This document shows, in pieces, positions 23,456-37,558 of a stretch of DNA of 64,000 nucleotides (the stretch's first letter is position 1; every line of letters starts with the position of its first letter). The notes under the pieces were generated by a model. It did not search any database. It had not been told where the DNA came from and saw only the letters and a list, made by a program, of their open reading frames with translations. Made by a program: the position numbers and the translations under genes. This stretch comes from Torymus aiolomorphi (Eukaryota > Arthropoda > Insecta > Hymenoptera > Torymidae): the NCBI GenBank assembly GCA_036365515.1, contig CM070876.1, positions 123,584,810 through 123,648,809 of the forward strand. Reading direction: 5' to 3'.

Positions 23456-26160
23456 AAAAACTTCTATACTTGCCTTATTTTATACTTTCGTAGTAAGTTT
23501 TATTAACAATATTATTATTTGTACAGTCATGAACAAAATTATTACCATTTGTAGAGAGTGTTTATTGAATAGATGAGATTAGAATAAATAAAAGGACTAT
23601 AGACAAATAGAAAATACTTTAAAAAATAGTTTTTAAAAGTGTTTATAATAATTGTTTCAAAAAAACATTTAAGCTTTCAGTCAAGTTCTTTGTAGAGAGT
23701 TGGACAGTTGTTGAGAGCAAGATTGTTTGAATAAAAACATTAAACTTTTATTAGTATTTCAACAGAGGATTTAAAGTTGTTAAGAAAGATAACAATAATA
23801 TATTTTTTCTTTGTAGCTATCGCAAGGAATAAAAGAAAAAAGTACAAGTTCTCAGAATTGCAATTCAAATCTCTGTATCACCTGATTCTCTTGCTTTTAT
23901 AAAACTCGAAGCTCAAAGTTGGCTGAGAAGTTGCGTTCTCATGTCAATTACCTTTTCCATAGCAGCCGGTGGTACAAAGTTTTTTAAAAACTACTCTTTC
24001 GCATCTATTTCTCTGAAATCACCTAATTCTCTAGCGTTTACGAAATGCGAAGCTCAAAGTTTGCCAAGTCAACTACCTTACGTAAGACCACCTGATACTA
24101 AGTTTTTTCACAAAACACTCTTATGCATCCATTTGCTCTTGTTTTTTTGACAAATTAGTATTACATTATGCTAAAATTTACCTCTAGCCTTCTATTGCAC
24201 ATTCTAAAGCTGGAATTAGTTTCATTATTTTGGTATCCACATATTTCTTTTTCATAATATTTTTTTTTCATCATATACATAATCTTGTAAAATTAAAAAT
24301 ACAACCAGTTGATGAATTAAACATTATTATTATCTGAATCTTGTATATAGAAAATTATGTACTGAAAACTTCTCGGAAACATTTTGACATCTCCTACCGT
24401 GAAAAAATCATAAAATAGATTAACTGAGCACTTTCATTCCTTGAAATTTTCGCAATAACACATCATTTATGCTCTTTTCAGTACTTCCATGTTCATTAGA
24501 CATAATTTTTTTATTGGCACTTGAATAAATACGTACAACATCACAGCACTGTTATCGACTAAGTTTTTTAAAGATGACAGATGCTTTTTAAACCAAGACT
24601 CAGACCAATATTTCAAATAGGCATCATAAATTATATTGTATATTTATATCCTCACGTGTCACTCATAAATATTTTCTTCTATGCTAAAGCTTATTATGAA
24701 GTGTATGAACCTCATAATGTGTAATTATTTATTAATGCACACTTGTTCCATTCTCAAAACATTTGAAACTGATTTTTAATAAAAGTTTTAAAATTTGATT
24801 ATAAACACTTCATATAATACGTCATACCAGTACTATATTTTATTTATTATTACACAAAACACTGAAAATTATATTGTACATTTATAACCTCACGTGTCAC
24901 TCAGCAATATTTTCTTCTATGCAAAGGCTTATTATGAAGTTTATGAACCTCATAACATATAATTATTTATTAGTACACACTTGTTCTATTTTCAAAACAT
25001 TTCAAACTGATTTTAAGTAGAAGTTTTAAAATTTGATATAACACTTCATGCACCACATTTTACCAGTATTTTTTTTTTTATATTACACAAAATACTGATT
25101 TGACGTCATTTTTTAATCACTATGTTATTTGTTTTCAATAAAATTTGATTATATATGCACTTCATGCAGCACATCATACCGGTATTTTATTTTATTTATT
25201 ACACAAAGCACTGATTAGATGTCATTTTTTAATAATCACAACATTTTTAGTATCAATATAATTTTCAACTAGATAGACGAACTATGAAAATCACAATTTT
25301 CTTTTCTTATTTTGAAAAACTTACTTCAATACATAATACTTTTTTCGTACTTTGAATCCAATACTGTCTAAATAAACATCTTGGTTGTTTGTTTTATGTG
25401 TTATTCATTGAAAGCAATGAAACTGTCATTTTCTTCATTGACATCCAAGTCCTCTATTCGTCCTGTCAAATATGAAGACAAATTTTGAATATTCTTCTAA
25501 AATTCTATCTCATGAAAAATTTTCATGTTGAGGATACATTTCTTGAAAAATATTGTCATAAATAGTATTTTCCTGCTCTTCCATAGGCTAATATTGGTTT
25601 GGTTTTTATTTCTTGAGTTGTACTATATTCTTACTATATTCTTTAATATAATTCTATACCTAAGCGTCTGTTCTAGTATTAAAATAACTTTTTCTTGTCC
25701 ATTAATAAATAATAAAATAACCAGCAGGGTCATGAGGACACTCGTTCATTTTTGCTAATTCAAAATTAGATTTTTCAGACAGTACACAATTAGAACACCT
25801 CAACATTATTGGCCATATTATATATTCAAAATAGAATGAATAAGGCTTTCAGCATTTGTCTACATTGTACAACCATCCAAGTCAATTCAGAATAGAATTT
25901 CAATGACTGTAAAACAATCTTGTATAATCTGTAAATATAAAAAAATTCAAAGTATCAATTTTTAAAAAATGATTGTAGCCATTTAACATTTAGCTGTACA
26001 ATACTTATCTAATAAAAGTTATTTGCCCCTTTGATGCACGTAGGTATACATTCTTAATAGTTTAGTTGGCTTTCTTAGATCTTTGAATAACTACTATTTC
26101 TAACCTATACATACTCTGGCGCTGACGCTGGCGTGGCTCTCTCTCTCTCTCTGTATCTGT
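23456..26160. repeat. AT-rich DNA with two short tandem duplications
   Basis: No gene was recognised. Two internal duplications are visible. One has a period of about 141 bp at 23880-24140 (CACCTGATTCTCTTGC / CACCTAATTCTCTAGC, both leading to CGAAGCTCAAAGTT). The other has a period of about 237 bp at 24628-25260 (CCTCACGTGTCACTCA; TATTTTCTTCTATGC; CATTTNAAACTGATTTT), with a partial third copy. A short CT microsatellite lies near 26140. Confidence 0.55.
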
Positions 26161-26454
26161 TCCCGACCGTAATCACAGGCCGAAATGTTTGAATGTTGGC
26201 AGCAGCGCGACACGCGAGCGAGCCGCAACGTTCCGATTTCGGATTCCTCGTCTTATCGTCTGACTTTTCAAAACAGTGGGAAAGCGTATTAGGAGGTTAG
26301 AGTATTAATATTATTTTTGAATGTGAAAGTAATGATTCAACCAAAATTGACTGGAATTACTATTGTGAAGTGACTGTTGTTATCGAGTAAGTATTTTGAT
26401 TTACTTTTTATATTTACATATTTACATTACACTAATTTTTTTTTTTTCTTTTAG

Positions 26455-27118
26455 GAAAGTGCCACATTATTTTTTACTAATTTATACAAATTACAACACT
26501 GTAATTAAAGATGTGATAGCTGGTGTTCGTGATGTTTTTTTGGATGAAAGTGTGGCTGAGCAAGTAGTTCTTCGAGAGTTGAAGAGATTGATGTCGATGA
26601 AGACTATTGTAGTAAATCCTGATCCTCCAGAGGCACAACCACCTGTATTAAATACTTATGCGAGTACATCATCCAACAAAGTGGCTTCAAAAGTAAGAGT
26701 TCATTTGTTGTTTATAGCCTTCGTCAGTTTCAATTTATAAAATAAATTACTCGCAATTTAATTTTATTATATAGGAAATATGAGTGCCAATGCTGCTAAA
26801 ACACAAGCTGCATCAGGGGCGCAACAATAATTCCAAGAGCTTGTCTAGTGCTGCTTCGCCTCCAATACAACAGTAACAAGTGTCACAGCCAGCGATATAC
26901 AACCTTCTCCAATTCATCATCAAGCCCAACTGCAACCTCAGCCTCAACCTCAACAAATGACGTATCTAATAAAATATGTTCAACACATGCAGAGTATGCC
27001 AGTTCAACAACAAGTTTGGCAAATGACAGATTCAACAAGTTCAAAAAGTTGGCTGTATTGCTATGACACAAATACATTTATGGTAGAAAACGCTATAATA
27101 CAACACAAGCCATGGAAA
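26455..27118 (+). pseudogene. TFIIA large-subunit fragment with introns, copy II
   Basis: After an acceptor (TTTTCTTTTAG) comes an exon at 26455-26692, ending at AAA/GTAAGAG. It encodes NYNTVIKDVIAGVRDVFLDE, then SVAEQVVLRELKRLMSMK and PDPPEAQPP. This matches the N-terminal helical domain of the TFIIA alpha/beta precursor, a general transcription factor that stabilises TBP on promoters. A second exon starts at 26775 (MSANAAKTQAASGAQQ, then a Gln/Pro-rich part such as HHQAQLQPQPQPQQM), typical of the TFIIA linker. A stop follows GAQQ, a frame change is needed to reach the Gln-rich part, and the C-terminal beta domain is absent. Retained introns show genomic DNA capture rather than a retrocopy. 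The parent gene is not in this window. Confidence 0.75.
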
Positions 27119-27525
27119 TGAATTAACTCTTAGCTAGTCTGGGAAATACAACTTCTTCAACTGGAACATTAAGTCAAAAGTTATTATATTAATGTGATGT
27201 TTTTGCAAAAATTTGGAGAAGGAGCATTAATTAGGTAAGAAATGTTTTTATTGTTTTTACCGCATTTGCATCTATCATTGCTATGATAAAATTATTCCTT
27301 AAAGTCTTCTATAATTTTATCAATTATAATTTAATATGCCAATTGACGTATAATTTATATGACAAACAGTATAGTAATTTTTGTAATGATCAAATGAGTA
27401 AATATTAACACGAATAAAAATGGATATTAAAAGTTTTTCATAAATTAATTTTCTTTTTACAGCAAAATTTTATAAAGCAGAATTACAGACTGGAAGTCAA
27501 TATGTCAAAGCCATAAAAATGTCAT

Positions 27526-27684
27526 GTAGCTATTAAAAATGTATCCTTAGTCGAAGGATTAAAAGCTTGCCAGAATCCTAATGGATCTTTTACAGCTATG
27601 GTGACTGCTTGTGAGAGTGATACGAGGTTTGTTTATTGTGCCTGCTGTGTGTCAGCTATTCTGGATGACTGGTCTAGAGTATAG
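27526..27684 (+). pseudogene. Geranylgeranyltransferase-I beta fragment, copy II
   Basis: Encodes about 50 residues ending in a stop, with LVEGLKACQNPNGSFTAM, ESDTRFVYCACCVSAIL and DDWS. In the PGGT1B family the D-x-R-F-V-Y-C-A segment lies in the alpha/alpha barrel that binds substrate and zinc. The spacing fits that family better than farnesyl- or Rab-geranylgeranyltransferase beta subunits. It lies about 400 bp after the TFIIA fragment in the same orientation. These genes are not expected to be neighbours, so the pairing suggests serial capture. The flanking GTAAGAA (27235) and TTTTACAG sites look like remnants of introns. Confidence 0.7.
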
Positions 27685-28090
27685 ATAAGTATACAAGTTT
27701 TATATAAAAAAAGTACAAGTAAAGTTTAAGTATAGTTACTTTGTAAAAACTTTTATTTTTACAGCGCCGTCAAGAATTTATGGATTATTTCTTTTATTTT
27801 CAATCGCATTGTTTCCTGGCATCAAACAGAGACACTTAGTACCTTAAAAAAAGATACTCGTGCCTTCCCATTGGATCTCATAGGCCCTAGGAGCTTCTGT
27901 ATTCACCAAAATAAAAAGAAATTGCTATTTTCATCATAAACACTGATAAAAACAATGAAAAGTTTAAACGTATAAAAGGCAAAAGAATAGTTCAGTTAAA
28001 GTTTAAAATAAGTAACAAAAACAGAATCTTATTCATAAATGTGCGAAATATAAAAATAAGTAAAAATAGATCAATGTGCAGTATTATCTA

Positions 28091-31000
28091 CCCATACAGC
28101 ATGAAAGAAAACTGAAATAATTACATGAAATAATTCATGAATTAATACATTGAAATGATTTAGAAAGAATTTTAAAAGGAAAAAAAATTAATTTTAAATT
28201 AATTTTTAAAATAATATATGGAATCCTTACAAAATACTTTCAAAAATCTTCCAAAAAAATAAAAAAAGTGTTACCAAAAAATAATTACACGAATTAATTC
28301 TGAAAGGACTTTGAAAAGATTTTTTGAAAGAATACATAAAATAATTTCGAAATTACTGCAAGTATTCTTTCATGCAATAATTCAGAAATAATTTTAGAAA
28401 GATACAAATTAATCATTCACAAAAATAATTCAGTATCTATTCAAAAATCTTACATGAATTATTTCATGAAATCTTCTGGGAAACTCGTGTGAATTAATAC
28501 AAGAAATAATTTTGAATTCTTTTGAAAAAGATTTTTAAAATAAAATTTTTTAAAACAAAATAGCAAAAAAAATAATTACACGAATTAATACTGAAAGGAC
28601 TTTGAAAAGATTTTTTGAAAGAATACATAAAATAATTTCGAAATTATTGCAAGTATTCTTTCATGCAATAATTCAGAAATAATTTCAGAAAGATACAAAT
28701 TAATCATTCACAAAAATAATTCAATATCTATTCAAAAATCTTACATGAATTATTTCATGAAATCTTCTGGGAAACTCGTGTGAATTAATACAAGAAATAA
28801 TTTTGAATTCTTTTGAAAAAGATTTTTAGAATAAAATTTTTTAAAACAAAATAGCAAAAAAAATAATTACACGAATTAATTCTGAAAGGACTTTGAAAAG
28901 ATTTTTTGAAAGAATACATAAAATAATTTCGAAATTATTGCAAGTATTCTTTCATGTAATAATTCAGAAATAATTTTAGAAAGATACAAATTAATCATTC
29001 ACAAAAATAATTCAGTATCTATTCAAAAATCTTACATGAATTATTTCATGAAATCTTCTGGAAAACTCGTGTGAATTAATACAAGAAATAATTTTGAATT
29101 GTTTTGGAAAAGATTTTTAGAATAAAATTTTTTAAAACAAAATAGCAAAAAAAAATAATTACACGAATTAATTCTGAAAGGACTTTGAAAAGATTTTTAG
29201 AATAAAATTTTTTAAAACAAAATAGCAAAAAAAATAATTACACGAATTAATTCTGAAAGGACTTTGAAAAGATTTTTTGAAAGAATACATAAAATAATTT
29301 CGAAATTATTGCAAGTATTCTTTCATGCAATAATTCAGAAATAATTTCAGAAAGATACAAATTAATCATTCACAAAAATAATTCAGTATCTATTCAAAAA
29401 TCTTACATGAATTATTTCATGAAATCTTCTGGGAAACTCGTCTGAATTAATACAAGAAATAATTTTGAATTCTTTTGAAAAAGATTTTTAAAATAAAATT
29501 TTTTAAAACAAAATAGCAAAAAAAATAATTACGTGAATTAATTCTGAAAGGACTTTGAAAAGATTTTTTGAAAGAATACATAAAATAATTTCGAAATTAT
29601 TGCAAGTATTCTTTCATGCAATAATTCAGAAATAATTTCAGAAAGATACAAATTAATCATTCACAAAAATAATTCAATATCTATTCAAAAATCTTACATG
29701 AATTATTTCATGAAATCTTCTGGGAAACTCGTGTGAATTAATACAAGAAATAATTTTGAGATCTTTTGAAAAAGATTTTTAAAATAAAATTGTTTAAAAC
29801 AAAATAGCAAAAAAAATAATTACACGAATTAATACTGAAAGGACTTTGAAAAGATTTTTAGAATAAAATTTTTTAAAACAAAATAGCAAAAAAAATAATT
29901 ACACGAATTAATTCTGAAAGGACTTTGAAAAGATTTTTTGAAAGAATACATAAAATAATTTCGAAATTATTGCAAGTATTCTTTCATGCAATAATTCAGA
30001 AATAATTTCAGAAAGATACAAATTAATCATTCACAAAAATAATTCAGTATCTATTCAAAAATCTTACATGAATTATTTCATGAAATCTTCTGGGAAACTC
30101 GTGTGAATTAATACAAGAAATAATTTTGAATTCTTTTGAAAAAGATTTTTAAAATAAAATTTTTTAAAACAAAATAGCAAAAAAAATAATTACACGAATT
30201 AATTCTGAAAGGACTTTGAAAAGATTTTTTGAAAGAATACATAAAATAATTTCGAAATTATTGCAAGTATTCTTTCATGCAATAATTCAGAAATAATTTC
30301 AGAAAGATACAAATTAATCATTCACAAAAATAATTCAATATCTATTCAAAAATCTTACATGAATTATTTCATGAAATCTTCCGGGAAACTCGTGTGAATT
30401 AATAGATTTTTTAAAGAAAACATAACAATTCAGCAATCATGTCAAGAATTATATCACGAAATAATTCAGAAATAATTTCAGAATGATAAAAATTAATCAT
30501 TCACAAAGATAATTCAATATCTATTGAAAATAATTTCATGAATTATTTCATGAAATGTTGCGGAAACTCACGTGAATTAATACAAGAAATAATTTAGAAT
30601 TCGTTTGAAAAAGATTGTTGCAATAAAATTTTTTAAAACACAATAGCAAAAAAGATATTTACACGAATTCTTCCTGAAAGAACCTTGAAAAGATTTTTTG
30701 AAAGAAAACATAAAATAGTTCAGAAATTATTGCAAGTATTCAACACGAAAAGGGCAGCGTCCGTATATAAGAGGCATCGTATAATGTATTTATTTTGTTT
30801 TTAATTCGAATTTGTTTCAATCAAATAAGTCCTAATTAATACAATATTTAATAAACAAAACTTACTAAATAAGTATATACTAATTAAACAAAGTTAATAT
30901 TAAAAAATAAAGAAATATTAGAAATAAATATTCTAATTTATTTTGTCAGTCATTTTGCACTATATAATGAAAAAAATGAAATGATTGGATAATGATCGGA

Positions 31001-33264
31001 TTTAGTCGTCCATTGTTTTCTACATTCGTATGATCCTATTAAAGAACGTATTAAAATGTGTGGGGGTATATAATTTTTCGTTTTTGTGAACTAAGATAGA
31101 TTGAAACATTTACTAATTGCGAAAAATATTAATTTGAAAAGTTAATGTAAGAATATAAAAACTTAAAATAAAAGGAAAAAAAACATTTAAAGATGAATAA
31201 TATAGGTACTTAAAATAAGCAATATTTTTTATTATTATTCATAATAGTATTCTTTCAGTATGACAATGTTTAGAAGTCCCCTCAAAATCGACAGAAATAT
31301 TATTTACACGTCTGCCAAGAGTAAAGAGCCTTTGACTCTAAAAGTTGATTCTAAATTGAAAACACTACAAATAATAATAACGTCGGTAAGGTAGAGCTCA
31401 TTCTATTCATCTCTGCATTATATGCAATTATCATTTTTTTATTTTTATCGAATTTCGGGAAAAGAGCTCTTTATTGCCCTTCGTAATGACAAAAATACAC
31501 TATGTGTAAATTTTCAAGTTATTGCTCGTTATAGATTTTACAGGAAATGGGTTGAAAAATTTTCTACCAGTTTTTTATGAAAAATAATGAACAGAATTTC
31601 TGAAAAATTTATAAGTGTATTATTTATGCAATTACGGAGTGCAGTGAAGAGCTTCATTCATCAAAAGTTGAATCTAAGATCAAAAAAATGTAAAAACTCA
31701 TAATGTCGGTAAGGAAGAGCTCCCTTTATACACACACATTTCACATCGACTTAATACAATATTTAATAAACTAAAAGTATTAAATAACTATGAATTAATT
31801 GATCAAAGTTAATATTAAAAAATAAAGTAATATTAAGAATAAATTTTCTAATGTATCGTATCACTCATATTGCAGTATATAATGAAAAAAATGAAATGAT
31901 CTAACAAGCGAGCAATAGCGTAATGGATAGCGTATTTGCGTAGTACCCAAGCGACCCGGGTTCGAATCTCCATCATGTAAAAAATTTTTCTGCGTTTTTT
32001 TCTGCGATAAAATAGTGTAAAATTATTAACAATGTAAATATATGTAAAAATAGTTAGAATATTATTTAAATAATATTCTAAATTATAAAAATGTACCTTC
32101 AAATACGGGATTATATATACCCTTCGAAATTTATTGTTAGTAATATTTACTAAATATTTTCTAATTAATTCACAATATTTATTCCTCAATCCTTCCAAAA
32201 ATCTTTCATTGAAAGGATTCTGCAATAATACATGATTTTATAACCTTCGAAATTTTTTGTTAGTAATATTTCCATTATATTTTCGAATTAATTCACAAAA
32301 TTAATTCCTGAATCCTTTCAGACATCCTTCATCGGAAGGATTCTGTAATAATACGGGATTTATCCTCTTCAAATTTCTTGTTAGTAATATTTCCATAATA
32401 TTTTCTAATTAATTCACAATATTAATTCCTGAATCCTTTCATACATCTTTCATTGAAAGGATTCAGGAATTAATTTTGTGAATTAATTCGAAAATATTAT
32501 GGAAATATTACTAAAAAGAAATTTCAAAGAGTATAAATAACGTATTATTGCAGAATCCTTCCAATGAAAGATGTCTGAAAAGATTCAGGAATTAATTTTG
32601 TGAATTAATTCGAAAATATTATGGAAATATTACTAAAAAGAAATTTCGAACAGTATAAATCACGTATTATTACAGAATCCTTTCAATGAAAGATGTCTGA
32701 AAGGATTCAGGAATTAATTCACAAATTAATTCCTGAATCCTTTGAGACATCTTTCATTGGAAGGATTCTGTAATAATACGGGATTTATCTGTCTTCCAAA
32801 TTTCTTGTTAGTAATATTTTCATAATATTTTCGAATTAATTCACAAAATTAATTCCTGAATCCTTTCAGACATCTTTCATTGAAAGGATTCTGCAATAAT
32901 ATGTGATATTAATTCTGAAAGGATTCTGAAAGATTCTTTCAGAAATCATTCAGTGAAAGGATTCTGTAATGATGCTATGTCCGGGGTATTTTCCTTTCAG
33001 AATTATTTCAGGAAATAATTTTGAAATATCTTTTAGTAACCTTTTGGTAATAATCCATGAATCCTTTCAGAAATCTTCTATTGAATAAATTTTGCAATGA
33101 TATTATAAATTATTTTTGAATTATTCCATTGAATTAATTCTGAAAGGAAAATACCCCGGACATAGCATTATTACAGAATCCTTTCACTGAATGATTTCTG
33201 AAAGAATAAAATTATTTCATGCATTCTTTCAGAATCCTTTCAGAATTAATACATGCTGTGTGGG
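28091..33264. mobile_element. Non-autonomous element of 291-bp units, copy 2
   Basis: Same ends and order as copy 1 (CCCATACAGCATG ... CATGCTGTGTGGG), same orientation, and longer because the tandem block (about 28285-30400) has more units, two of them shortened. It interrupts copy II of the palindromic segment. Copies I and III give the uninterrupted site CTACATGCAAG. Here TA is present on both sides, so insertion duplicated TA. The tRNA-like piece is at 31908-31976 and the nested foldback at about 32970-33168. The 13-bp TIR and TA duplication recall Tc1/mariner-type MITEs, but copy 1 has AC at both sides, so the superfamily is open. Confidence 0.85.
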
Positions 33265-35685
33265 TACATGCAAGTGTACAAGTTAACGCGTGTCAACTTT
33301 AATATTCATATTAATCTGTTCGTAAATGATATTGTGATGATTATTGTGGATGGTGCTGCTTAAGCTATAAGTGTATTTTAGTTGAATAATTGTGGTGATT
33401 GTGTGTAAATGTAATAATAACTTTTAATTGAAGAACAATTAAAATATCGCCAAAACATGATATTGAAAATACTTTTTGCTAACAGTGTTGTATTCTTTCA
33501 TAGTGTTATGGTATAAAGATTTATTTTCAATGTCTTCACAATTCTCACATATTAAAATTGATAGTTCACCATGGTGGAAGTTTAAGTTATGTGTTACATT
33601 TTGAAAAAATATAATCTGAACAGTTTGTTGGAGTTTTTACAATGTTTGGAAGTGTTTGATATGAAACTGAACAAATTAGGTATATGTTTAAAATTGACAA
33701 TTCAGCTTGTATTTTTCAAAATACAACACATGACTTAAACTGACACTATGGTGAACTGTCAATTTTAATATGTGAGGATTGTAAATGAATCATTGAAAAT
33801 AAATCTTTATACCGTAGCACTATGGAAGAATACAACATCATTAACAACAAATATTTTCAATAACATGTTTTGCCTATATTTTAATTGTTCTTGAATAAAA
33901 AGTTATTATTACATTTACCACAACTTAATATAAACACAAAACAGTTGTAATAATTAACATAAATAAACTAGTTTATGTTATTTCATAAAATAAGTAAAGA
34001 GTAATTAAAATTTTCATTGTGTTCATCAGTGTTTACGATAAAGTTTGCATTTTATACGTATAATGTAGCAGTGCTTATTTTGTGACTTATTTTGTAAATC
34101 TCTGATTGGCTGTTTTTTAGTGTACGTACCTTAATCTAAACAAAACAAAAATAGGGTGAGAATAGTTTTTGCTCGACAAATTTTTATCTGAATCCTTTTT
34201 CAAACCCTCTTGAAAATAATTATATTCATTTTTAAATATCAAGAGCCACAAATGATTTATATTTTTGAGAACCAGACGGCTTTGAAAACTTAATATTATT
34301 CATTCATCTCAAATTGTGGACCTAGTTACTGACCTTTGTCAAAGCATTAAAAATAGATTAAACATCAATATTCAACAGTTTTATGATAACACTTATACTT
34401 ACATATCATATTTTATTTAAATATGATTCTAGTAATAAGTTTTTTCCTGCGTAATGGAATACACATTGCTAAACTGCCTGTCATAACATTGATTTTAACC
34501 CCATAGTACTAATTAATTCTTTAGGTTTTGTACACATAATAGTAGATTAATTATGAAATTCAATTTTTAGTAGCTTATAAAATATACGAATAGAGTGTAT
34601 TAGCAGTGCAAGCAGCTCCCATTGAAAAGCTAGACATATAAGTGTTATCATAAAACTGTTGAATATAGAAGTTTAATCTATTTTCCATGCTTCGACGAAA
34701 TTCAGTGACAAGGTCCATGACATATATTAGATTCATGAATAATACTAATTTCTCAAATTCTCAAGTTGTCATTATTGGTGTCTCTTGATATTTAAAAATA
34801 AATAGAGGGTATTGTATAAACAGATTGTATAATTAAAAAAGCCAAGTCTGTGTATCGCTAAGAAAATTTAATAAATATAAATACTTCAAAAATGTATAAA
34901 TTTAATACATGTTTTTTACTGCAAAGTCTCAGACAATTGATGAAAGAACCTCTTAGATTTAACATGGGTAAAAGTAAAATTAGATATAACACTATAATTT
35001 TTATTTATATATTCAATTCAAAATCCTTGATACATTAAGTATACAATACGGTAAATATATTTCTTTTTGTATTCTAAAGAATAATTATATTTAATCTTGA
35101 AAATTTATGCCCTGATTAAAAAGGGAGGTATATTCAACTGTCCTTGATTCGCCTCACGATGACGAGCTTCATACGCGAGATCCTGCTTTTATAAATTAGA
35201 AAACTCAACAAATTAAATGTAGCCTAATCGTGATAGGAGTCAGCCTCTCGAAGACGAGCGACGTACGCGATCATTTCCTTTTTTAAAAAGTGAATACCCT
35301 GAACAAAAATAGAGGTATATTAAACTGTCCAGGAGTCGCCATATCGAAGACGAGCTTCGTACGCGACTTAAAGCTTTTATAAAAAAAGAACCCTGCTCCA
35401 AATGAATGTAGCCTAATCGTGCCAGAAAAGTCGAGCTCTCGCAGAGGAGATTTGTAAGCGAGATTCTGCTTATATAAAATAGAACACTAAACAAATTGGA
35501 TCTATCCTAATCGTGAAGGAGTCGGCCTCTCGAAGACGATCTTTGTACGTGAGCTGCTGCTTTTATAAAATAGAACACACAAGAAATTGTATGTAGTTTA
35601 AAGTTGATTACCCCGATAAAAAATGAAGGTATATTAAACTGCCCAGGAGTCGCATCTCGAAGACGAGCTTCGTATCAACTTACAA
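33265..35685. repeat. Copy II of palindromic segment, second half (inverted)
   Basis: The inverse of about 7420-9890, containing both long palindromes. From about 35110 it also holds roughly 575 bp of the ~97-bp satellite in reverse orientation. The satellite is therefore part of the duplicated unit, which argues for duplication of a chromosomal segment as well as, or instead of, transposition. Confidence 0.85.
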
Positions 35686-35774
35686 GTTCGTATTATCTAC
35701 ATGCAAGTGTACAAGTTAATGCGTGTCAACTTTAATATTCATATTAATCTGTTCGTAAATGATATTGTGATGTG
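35686..35774. other. Junction between copies II and III
   Basis: A short piece (TATCTACATGCAAGTGTACA onward) that repeats the inverse of about 9835-9900, joined to GTGCTAAACAGGCAG. It lies at the symmetry centre of a large inverted repeat formed by copies II and III. Confidence 0.6.
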
Positions 35775-37399
35775 CTAAACAGGCAGTTTAGCAATGTGTA
35801 TTCCATTACGCAGGAAAAAACTTATTACTAGAATCATATTTAAATAAAATATGATATGTAAGTATAAGTGTTATCATAAAACTGTTGAATATTGATGTTT
35901 AATCTATTTTTAATGCTTTGACAAAGGTCAGTAACTAGGTCCACAATTTGAGATGAATGAATAATATTAAGTTTTCAAAGCCGTCTGGTTCTCAAAAATA
36001 TAAATCATTTGTGGCTCTTGATATTTAAAAATGAATATAATTATTTTCAAGAGGGTTTGAAAAAGGATTCAGATAAAAATTTGTCGAGCAAAAACTATTC
36101 TCACCCTATTTTTGTTTTGTTTAGATTAAGGTACGTACACTAAAAAACAGCCAATCAGAGATTTACAAAATAAGTCACAAAATAAGCACTGCTACATTAT
36201 ACGTATAAAATGCAAACTTTATCGTAAACACTGATGAACACAATGAAAATTTTAATTACTCTTTACTTATTTTATGAAATAACATAAACTAGTTTATTTA
36301 TGTTAATTATTACAACTGTTTTGTGTTTATATTAAGTTGAGGTAAATGTAATAATAACTTTTTATTCAAGAACAATTAAAATATAGGCAAAACATGTTAT
36401 TGAAAATATTTGTTGTTAATGATGTTGTATTCTTCCATAGTGCTACGGTATAAAGATTTATTTTCAATGATTCATTTACAATCCTCACATATTAAAATTG
36501 ACAGTTCACCATAGTGTCAGTTTAAGTCATGTGTTGTATTTTGAAAAATACAAGCTGAATTGTCAATTTTAAACATACACCTAATTTGTTCAGTTTCATA
36601 TCAAACACTTCCAAACATTGTAAAAACTCCAACAAACTGTTCAGATTATATTTTTTCAAAATGTAACACATAACTTAAACTTCCACCATGGTGAACTATC
36701 AATTTTAATATGTGAGAATTGTGAAGACATTGAAAATAAATCTTTATACCATAACACTATGAAAGAATACAACACTGTTAGCAAAAAGTATTTTCAATAT
36801 CATGTTTTGGCGATATTTTAATTGTTCTTCAATTAAAAGTTATTATTACATTTACACACAATCACCACAATTATTCAACTAAAATACACTTATAGCTTAA
36901 GCAGCACCATCCACAATAATCATCACAATATCATTTACGAACAGATTAATATGAATATTAAAGTTGACACGCGTTAACTTGTACACTTGCATGTAGATAA
37001 TACTGCACATTGATCTATTTTTACTTATTTTTATATTTCGCACATTTATGAATAAGATTCTGTTTTTGTTACTTATTTTAAACTTTAACTGAACTACTCT
37101 TTTGCCTTTTATACGTTAAACTTTTCATTGTGTTTATCAGTGTTTATGATGAAAATAGCAATTTCTTTTTATTTTGGTGAATACAGAAGCTCCTAGGGCC
37201 TATGAGATCCAATGGGAAGGCACGAGTATCTTTTTTTAAGGTACTAAGTGTCTCTGTTTGATGCCAGGAAACAATGCGATTGAAAATAAAAGAAATAATC
37301 CATAAATTCTTGACGGCGCTGTAAAAATAAAAGTTTTTACAAAGTAACTATACTTAAACTTTACTTGTACTTTTTTTATATAAAACTTGTATACTTATC

Positions 37400-37558
37400 T
37401 ATACTCTAGACCAGTCATCCAGAATAGCTGACACACAGCAGGCACAATAAATAAACCTCGTATCACTCTCACAAGCAGTCACCATAGCTGTAAAAGATCC
37501 ATTAGGATTCTGGCAAGCTTTTAATCCTTCGACTAAGGATACATTTTTAATAGCTACA
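37400..37558 (-). pseudogene. PGGT1B-like fragment, copy III
   Basis: Minus-strand copy of the fragment at 27526-27684, with the same conserved residues (RFVYCACC, DDWS). Non-functional on its own. Confidence 0.65.

Larger units (their letters stand above)
26161..28088. repeat. Copy II of palindromic segment, host-gene half (inverted)
   Basis: The inverse of about 9890-11590. It begins at CCCGACCGTAATCACAGG, so the 16-bp palindrome and tail found at the termini of copies I and III are missing here. At 28088 the segment is broken by the second 291-bp-unit element and resumes at 33265. The host-gene fragments are in sense orientation on the + strand. Confidence 0.8.
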
